Origin: JBILCM01 sp044353165
GTDB taxonomy: Bacteria; Bacillota; Bacilli; Paenibacillales; YIM-B00363
Reading direction: 5' to 3'
DNA: 47,575 nt
Assembly (NCBI GenBank): GCA_044353165.1
Contig: JBILCM010000011.1
Span: 1 to 47,575, forward strand
The notes below the pieces were generated by a model. That model had not been told where the DNA came from. It worked only from the letters and a program-made list of their open reading frames with translations, and did no database searches. Position 1 is the first letter of the stretch; each line of letters starts with the position of its first letter. This document shows, piece after piece, positions 43,002 to 47,575 of the stretch. The position numbers and the translations under genes were made by a program.

Positions 43002-43007
43002 ATTATA
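43002..43007 (-). promoter_or_regulatory. Candidate -10 box of the res operon
   Basis: TATAAT on the minus strand about 20 bases before the resA start, with no recognisable -35 at 17 bases. This is what one expects of a promoter needing an activator, and resA transcription in B. subtilis needs ResD; the link here is inferred. Confidence 0.4.
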
Positions 43008-43028
43008 ACGAAACAGCATCACTTGCGT

Positions 43029-43781
43029 TTAGCTTTGAATATGAATATTATGTGTCATATTTTTAAAAGCCAGGTCACGCAATTCATCAATTTCTTGCTT
43101 TGTGAGGGAACGATATTTGCCCCTTTGCAAACCTTCCAAATTCACGTTACCAAAACGAATCCGTTTTAGTCGATGAATACCTAAATGAAGAGCTTCAAAC
43201 ATACGACGCACCTGTCGATTGCGTCCTTCAGTAATCGTAATTTGGATAATCGCTTCCTTCGTGTCCGGGTCTGCATCGGCATATTCAACTAATGCAGGTG
43301 CAGTCCAACCATCCTCAAGTTCGATACCTTTGGCTAGTTTTTCTAATAACGAACCATGCGGGATACCTTTTGTGTAAACAAGATACGTTTTTTCAACATG
43401 ATAACGCGGGTGCATTAGTGCATTTGCAAATTCGCCATCATTGGTAAAAAGAAGCAATCCTTCCGTATCGTAATCAAGTCTTCCTATGGGGTAAACACGT
43501 TGATTGATACCATGCAAGTAATCGATGACCGTCTGTCTTCCTTGCGGATCACTTACACTTGCAATTACCCCTTTGGGTTTATGGAATGCAATGTATATCT
43601 TTTGTTGTTGCATGATTTTTTTGCCATCAACCGCTATTTCATCTTTGCTTAGATCGACTTTTAATCCTAAAGCCGTAACCTGAACCCCATTCACAGTAAC
43701 TCTACCTTGCTGAATGATCTCCTCACATTTGCGACGGGAAGCGACACCAGCAGCTGCTAAAATTTTCTGCAATCTTTCCAT
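43029..43781 (-). CDS. rluB: 23S rRNA pseudouridine synthase RluB
   Basis: Makes pseudouridine in 23S rRNA (position 2605-type in E. coli numbering). The 250-residue protein has an N-terminal S4 RNA-binding domain (MERLQKILAAAGVASRRKCEE) and the catalytic block GRLDYDTEGLLLFTNDG, whose first Asp is the nucleophile. GRNRQVRRMFEALH is the RsuA/RluB family signature. It lies between spmB and resA as in B. subtilis. Confidence 0.96.
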   Translation of the reverse strand: MERLQKILAAAGVASRRKCEEIIQQGRVTVNGVQVTALGLKVDLSKDEIAVDGKKIMQQQKIYIAFHKPKGVIASVSDPQGRQTVIDYLHGINQRVYPIGRLDYDTEGLLLFTNDGEFANALMHPRYHVEKTYLVYTKGIPHGSLLEKLAKGIELEDGWTAPALVEYADADPDTKEAIIQITITEGRNRQVRRMFEALHLGIHRLKRIRFGNVNLEGLQRGKYRSLTKQEIDELRDLAFKNMTHNIHIQS

Positions 43782-43842
43782 AACTTGTTTTCACCTCATG
43801 TTTATGATACCCATCTCACATGGAAATCACAAGTTACGATGT

Positions 43843-44376
43843 TTACTGAAATAAATAGATACAGACAAAAGAGGCGGAAAAAAAGCCGATAACATCCGAA
43901 AAAAGACCGACACGTAACGCATATTTGGTCTTTTGAATGCCTACAGCACCGAAATAGACCGTCAAAACGTACAACGTTGTGTCCGTACTCCCTTGTATGG
44001 TTGATGCAATCTTCGCAATCACGGAATCAGGGCCAAATGTTTTGATGAGTTCCGAAGTGTATGCAAGCGATCCTGCACCCGTAATAGGTCGTAATATGGC
44101 AAGCGGTAGAACCTCAGTGGGCAAGCCCAAACGGCTAAAAATAGGCGCTAAAACTCCAATCAATAAATCCATGGCACCTGAAGCTCGAAAAATGCCTATT
44201 GCGACCATCATACCTACAAGGTGCGGGATAATTCTAATGGCTGTATCAAAACCTTCTTTCGCACCTTCTGTGAATGATTCATAAACTGGCACTTTGCGCA
44301 ATGCAGCATAAAGTGGAATAAACACGATCAATACAGGAATAGCCCACATTGAGATGTTATTTATCCATGCACTCAT
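43843..44376 (-). CDS. spmB: Spore maturation protein B
   Basis: Integral membrane protein required for spore core dehydration together with SpmA. From the ATG that overlaps the spmA stop (TGATG) it has 177 residues, matching B. subtilis SpmB (178); a longer open frame reads into spmA in another frame and is not coding. It has a nucleoside-recognition (Gate) domain: EGFDTAIRIIPHLVGMMVAIGIFRASGAMD and QGSTDTTLYVLTVYFGAVG. Confidence 0.94.
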   Translation of the reverse strand: MSAWINNISMWAIPVLIVFIPLYAALRKVPVYESFTEGAKEGFDTAIRIIPHLVGMMVAIGIFRASGAMDLLIGVLAPIFSRLGLPTEVLPLAILRPITGAGSLAYTSELIKTFGPDSVIAKIASTIQGSTDTTLYVLTVYFGAVGIQKTKYALRVGLFSDVIGFFSASFVCIYLFQ

Positions 44377-44954
44377 CAGCGATATCTCCTTTGGAACCAC
44401 CGGTCTAAACCAATGGCTGCAATCAAAGAAATTGTAGTAGCGACAAGTGTTGTTCCAACAATATCTGTTGGATTCTGTGAACCAAAATTCATACGGATCG
44501 CGATCAACGTTGTTGGAATCAAAGTAATACTCGCGGTGTTCAATGCCAATAATGTACACATCGCCGCACTTGCTGTATCCTTCTGCGTATTCAACTTTTG
44601 CAATTCTTGCATGGCCTTAATGCCGGCGGGTGTAGCAGCGTTCCCTAATCCCAAGACATTAGCGCTAATATTGGATAAAATATACCCCATTGCTGGATGA
44701 TTCGGTGGTACGCCTGGGAATAAATACTGAATGAATGGATATAACCATTGGGATAATTTTCGAAGTAGCCCTGCATCTTCTGCAATCCGCATCAATCCTA
44801 ACCAAAATACAAGCACGCTTATCAATCCAAAACAAATGGCAACACCGGTCTTTGCCCCTTCAAAAGCGGCACTCGTCACCTCTTCAATGTTTCCATTGAT
44901 TGCAGCAACAATAAACCCACTCACTATAAAAAATAACCATATCCAGTTAACCAT
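44376..44954 (-). CDS. spmA: Spore maturation protein A
   Basis: Partner of SpmB with the same Gate-domain fold, 192 residues. Family blocks are GAKTGVAICFGLISVLVFWLGLMRIAEDAG, NISANVLGLGNAATPAGIKAM and LNTASITLIPTTLIAIR. It begins four bases after the dacB stop and overlaps spmB by one base, so dacB, spmA and spmB form one operon. Confidence 0.95.
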   Translation of the reverse strand: MVNWIWLFFIVSGFIVAAINGNIEEVTSAAFEGAKTGVAICFGLISVLVFWLGLMRIAEDAGLLRKLSQWLYPFIQYLFPGVPPNHPAMGYILSNISANVLGLGNAATPAGIKAMQELQKLNTQKDTASAAMCTLLALNTASITLIPTTLIAIRMNFGSQNPTDIVGTTLVATTISLIAAIGLDRWFQRRYR

Positions 44955-44957
44955 GTC

Positions 44958-46151
44958 TCATCCCGCCTTTGTAAATTCCGTAAAGAGACGATTCCATATT
45001 TTTATGAATTGCATAGGTAAATTTTGATGTGATTTTGAATCATATTTCGTGTGTCTTAATGCATTCTTTTCCATAATACTTAACCTCTCACTTCCTTCTT
45101 CATACATCGGAATTGACGCAATACGACGTTGGTCGATGTATAGTTCGATCACGCCTCTTTTCCCAAGGCGGAATGATGTTGTGGTTTCAAGCTCCAAAAT
45201 AATTTTTTTACGCAATTGGCCAAGCTCATCTTGGTGTAACGGATATTCAAAGTCTCGAGTTGTGTAGTAATTAGGCGGGTAGAGAAGTTCATTCTTGGTT
45301 GCAATTTGTCTCAAAGGATAGTTCACAAAAGCATAATCTAACAATTTACGATGATCATTCCAGTCGTTCCCATCGTTTAAAGTAACAACAGCAAATTGTT
45401 GTCCATTGCGTGTAGCGGATGAAATTAATGTGCGATGCGCCAACGTTGTGTAACCTGTTTTTACCCCGTCTGCACCTTCATACATCGTCAACATCTTGTT
45501 TTTATTCAACCATCGATAATCCCAGCTTTGATTCGGATTAGGAGCAGCTTTCATCTTGGTTTGAACAATTTCTTGAAAAATGACATTTCTTAAGGCATAT
45601 GCTGTCAATTTGGCTAGATCATTCGCTGAAGAATAATGGTTTGTGTGATCTAAACCATGCGGATTGACAAAATGGGTGTTGGTCATGCCTAACTGTACTG
45701 CTTTCTCATTCATTAAATAAACAAATCCGGCTTCCGAACCGCCAACATGCTCAGCTATTGCTGTCGCTGCGTCATTCCCAGACCTTAACATTAGTCCATA
45801 CAGCATTGTATGTAGTGACATTTGTTCGCCCCTCTGTAAATAGATTGAGGACCCTTCCTTCCCATATGCCCGATGACTGACCTTCACGATATCACTCATG
45901 TCTGCGTATTCAATCGCTAATAGTGCAGTCATGACTTTCGTCAAAGAAGCTATGGGTAAACGTGAATTCCCAAGAGATTCTAGAACAATCCGTCCCGACT
46001 TTACATCAATTACAGAATAAGCTTGTGCGAATGTTTTCAGGTTGGTCGTAGATTTCGCTGTTGCATGCGGATGAAATAAGAGCGTTAAGAAAATCAATAA
46101 AATGATTATACGTACCCAATATGGATGTTGAAAACGATATTCTATACTCAT
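44958..46151 (-). CDS. dacB: D-alanyl-D-alanine carboxypeptidase (PBP5*-type)
   Basis: Low-molecular-mass penicillin-binding protein that trims cross-links in spore cortex peptidoglycan. The 397-residue protein has a signal peptide (IIILLIFLTLLFHPHATA), the active-site S69-LT-K72 motif, S124-G125-N126 and KTGYT. Its operon partners spmA and spmB identify it as the sporulation enzyme dacB rather than dacA or dacF. GGAGGAGG precedes the ATG and a sigma-E-like promoter lies about 50 bases upstream. Confidence 0.93.
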   Translation of the reverse strand: MSIEYRFQHPYWVRIIILLIFLTLLFHPHATAKSTTNLKTFAQAYSVIDVKSGRIVLESLGNSRLPIASLTKVMTALLAIEYADMSDIVKVSHRAYGKEGSSIYLQRGEQMSLHTMLYGLMLRSGNDAATAIAEHVGGSEAGFVYLMNEKAVQLGMTNTHFVNPHGLDHTNHYSSANDLAKLTAYALRNVIFQEIVQTKMKAAPNPNQSWDYRWLNKNKMLTMYEGADGVKTGYTTLAHRTLISSATRNGQQFAVVTLNDGNDWNDHRKLLDYAFVNYPLRQIATKNELLYPPNYYTTRDFEYPLHQDELGQLRKKIILELETTTSFRLGKRGVIELYIDQRRIASIPMYEEGSERLSIMEKNALRHTKYDSKSHQNLPMQFIKIWNRLFTEFTKAG

Positions 46152-46195
46152 TTTTCCTCCTCCATTGGAGAAACGGTTGTCCGCTTTTTTACCAA

Positions 46196-46223
46196 TATAT
46201 ATGCTTATTTGTGCACAATATGA
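46196..46223 (-). promoter_or_regulatory. Sigma-E-like promoter of dacB-spmA-spmB
   Basis: TCATATT (46217-46223) and CATATATA (46196-46203) with a 13-base spacer on the minus strand. These resemble the sigma-E consensus -35 and -10. dacB of B. subtilis is sigma-E controlled. Confidence 0.55.
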
Positions 46224-46253
46224 AAAAGAGACTGCCGAATTGGCAATCTCTTT
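46222..46253 (-). terminator. Intrinsic terminator after ytfJ
   Basis: AAAGAGACTGCC (46225-46236) and GGCAATCTCTTT (46242-46253) pair with one wobble, followed on the minus strand by a T run. It lies between the ytfJ stop and the dacB promoter. Confidence 0.88.
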
Positions 46254-46265
46254 ATTTTCATTTGA

Positions 46266-46751
46266 CTAAGATATTGTGTTGTTCATAATTGGCTCCATCG
46301 GTGCACCTATTGTCACGTCATTCATTGAATTGTTAGTGTTGATTCCACTGGTTTTATTCAAACCCATCATTTGTTGAATGCGTTCAATGAGTTGGGGGGC
46401 TGAATCAATCAAACGTTCAAACAAACGTGTTGAATGATCCAGCGGTACGATTTTCACACCATGGATACCGACAACGAGAAATGCAATCGGAGTAATCGAT
46501 ACACCGCCACCGCTTCCTCCACCGAATGGGAATGCATTAAACCCTCTTTCCCGTGCGGTCTCTGCTGTGGAACTGGATTTATCAGAAGTAAATTCACTAC
46601 CGCCTGCAGCGAATCCAAAACCCACTTTGCTTATAGGCATTATCACTGTCCCATCCGGTGTTGTTACAGGGTCGCCGACAATCGTATTTACATCGACCAT
46701 CGCTTTTAAATTTTCCATTGCGGTCTTCATGAGACCTTCAATTGGGTGCAT
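46266..46751 (-). CDS. ytfJ: GerW-family sporulation protein YtfJ
   Basis: A 161-residue protein with HPIEGLMKTAMENLKAMVDVNTIVGDPV at its start, GTVIMPISKVGFGFAAGGSEF, and a glycine-rich centre (FPFGGGSGGGVSITPIAFLVV). These are typical of the forespore protein YtfJ (GerW). AAGGAGG precedes the ATG by 12 bases, a rather long gap. It follows the DUF2953 gene, as ytfJ follows ytfI in B. subtilis. Confidence 0.92.
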   Translation of the reverse strand: MHPIEGLMKTAMENLKAMVDVNTIVGDPVTTPDGTVIMPISKVGFGFAAGGSEFTSDKSSSTAETARERGFNAFPFGGGSGGGVSITPIAFLVVGIHGVKIVPLDHSTRLFERLIDSAPQLIERIQQMMGLNKTSGINTNNSMNDVTIGAPMEPIMNNTIS

Positions 46752-46811
46752 AGGGTTGTGATGCCTCCTTATGGGATGTATTGAATCTAATTTTTACTGC
46801 TTTGCTTAAAT

Positions 46812-47495
46812 TTATGTACGATGCAACATTTTCAACCACGTTTTCCAACCCCTATGTGTCATTGTAATGTTAACTATTAACATGATTAATGATTGAAGTA
46901 GGTGAAATATTCGAAATGCAACTTTCATTTGAAAATATGTAACAAAGTTTCTCTCGTCGAATGTTGGATGAACGATATAACAAGGATGTTCACGAAAAGT
47001 AAACAAACGCGTCAACCATTGGATGACGATACTTTTTAACATCCATAAGTAACCGGTCGCGATGCCAGTTGTTGCAGCATCCTCCAAGCTGAACGATGTT
47101 TCCCATCGCAACTGATTCACTTCGATATGGTCACACGTAGACAAAATCCACTTTTTGAATTGTTTCATATGAAGTAATAACTTTCGTGTACGTTGCGTGA
47201 ATGATTCAAGTTGTTTAAGGGTAATCAATTGATTCCCAGATACAGACGAATTTATTGCGGGAGCTTCTTTGTGTTTATTGAGTTCGAATAAAACACCATG
47301 TAATTTAGGATATAATTTAATCACTGGAATTTTATACTGCCAACGTAACAGACCAAAAAATGTATCAATAATACATTCAATTTCTTCATGCACGTCATTA
47401 TACCGAACATAAGAAAGTTCAATATTTATTTTTAAAATAAGCACCAACACAATAAAGCTGAATGCGAAAATTAAAATAATCGTGTACATAATCAT
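46812..47495 (-). CDS. ytfI: DUF2953 protein (YtfI-like)
   Basis: A 227-residue protein with one N-terminal membrane segment (MYTIILIFAFSFIVLVLIL) and a beta-rich body followed by a helical C-terminus. GLLRWQYKIPVIKL and WETSFSLEDAATTGIATGYLW are recalled DUF2953 blocks. It is immediately before ytfJ, the order of B. subtilis. GGGAGG lies five bases before the ATG and is embedded in an inverted repeat. Function unknown; its pairing with ytfJ suggests sporulation. Confidence 0.8.
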   Translation of the reverse strand: MIMYTIILIFAFSFIVLVLILKINIELSYVRYNDVHEEIECIIDTFFGLLRWQYKIPVIKLYPKLHGVLFELNKHKEAPAINSSVSGNQLITLKQLESFTQRTRKLLLHMKQFKKWILSTCDHIEVNQLRWETSFSLEDAATTGIATGYLWMLKSIVIQWLTRLFTFREHPCYIVHPTFDERNFVTYFQMKVAFRIFHLLQSLIMLIVNITMTHRGWKTWLKMLHRT

Positions 47496-47496
47496 A

Positions 47497-47542
47497 AAAT
47501 CCTCCCTAACCCATCAAAACTAGTATTGGTTAGGAAGGATTT
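47497..47542. repeat. Inverted repeat carrying the DUF2953-gene ribosome binding site
   Basis: Arms at 47497-47511 and 47528-47542 are 15 bases each with one mismatch and a 16-base loop. Read on the minus strand, the 3' arm contains GGGAGG of the DUF2953 gene; on the plus strand the 3' arm contains GGAAGG before an ATG at 47547. Confidence 0.7.
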
Positions 47543-47546
47543 CTTC

Positions 47547-47575
47547 ATGCGTGAAACCTTCATTATGAAATTATT
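47547..47575 (+). CDS. Possible start of a plus-strand gene (cut by the window edge)
   Basis: ATG preceded by AGGAAGG at 8 bases, then the codons for RETFIMKL up to the edge. Nine codons are too few to identify a product or to be sure that it is a gene. If real, it is divergent from the DUF2953 gene. Confidence 0.35.

Noticed and set aside
44377..44559. The long N-terminal extension of the spmB open frame
   Set aside because: It reads through the 3' end of spmA in a different frame and has no resemblance to SpmB; the TGATG junction gives the right length.
1..47575. Mobile elements, prophage or CRISPR arrays
   Set aside because: No transposase, integrase, phage structural gene or regularly spaced repeats were seen anywhere in the window.

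Overview
The window is chromosomal DNA from an endospore-forming, menaquinone-using Firmicute of the order Bacillales. The evidence is gene content (spoIVA, spoVIF-like, spmA, spmB, dacB, ytfJ, ypeB, heptaprenyl synthase, resABCDE) and gene order, which follows the Bacillus subtilis aro/trp supraoperon and its neighbours closely. The ECF sigma/anti-sigma pair beside tyrA and the ferredoxin genes near spoIVA remind me of Paenibacillaceae, but I cannot fix a genus from sequence alone. The DNA is AT-rich, nearly all genes are on the minus strand, and I see no insertion sequence, prophage or CRISPR array.

Layout in plus coordinates (minus-strand transcription runs right to left). 1-1605: end fragment of a helicase-associated-domain gene, then an ECF sigma factor translationally coupled to a zinc-finger anti-sigma factor. 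1903-13109: aroC-aroB-aroH-trpEDCFBA-hisC-tyrA, a complete tryptophan branch plus tyrosine/phenylalanine genes, with one promoter before aroC, a second before the trp leader, and a TRAP-type attenuator. 13248-17525: a 56-codon-class small gene, ndk, hepT-menG-hepS, mtrB (TRAP), tRNA-Pro and hbs. 17714-28002: spoIVA, a YphF-like lipoprotein, two [2Fe-2S] ferredoxins flanking a nucleotidyltransferase, DUF2768, SpoVIF-like, gpsA, plsY, der, seaA-like, fni and the S1-domain gene ypfD. 28113-34530: plsC, cmk, a PilZ protein, ypeB (without sleB), a tiny zinc-ribbon gene, prsW, a MecA/YpbH adaptor, small membrane proteins and a CPBP protease. 34605-37297 is the only plus-strand block: a membrane-anchored protein of unknown function and serA with a structured leader. 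37380-47495: resE-resD-resC-resB-resA, rluB, spmB, spmA, dacB, ytfJ and a DUF2953 gene.

How the parts connect: TRAP, made from mtrB about 6.5 kb upstream, should bind an 11-triplet repeat in the trp leader and so favour the terminator before trpE when tryptophan is plentiful. mtrB itself appears to be co-transcribed with tRNA-Pro(GGG). HepS/HepT and MenG make the menaquinone tail and finish the quinone, while the Res genes mature c-type cytochromes and sense respiration, so much of the electron-transfer chain is represented. The sporulation genes sit in several separate transcription units; dacB-spmA-spmB carries a good sigma-E-like promoter.

The most unusual features are the terminator-bearing serA leader with T-box-like fragments but no canonical T-box, the tRNA-mtrB transcript, the ferredoxin-nucleotidyltransferase-ferredoxin cassette, a ResE kinase with almost no extracytoplasmic sensor loop, and ypeB without adjacent sleB. 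I did not find a clearly new multi-gene system; the ferredoxin cassette and the serA leader are the best candidates for undescribed biology.
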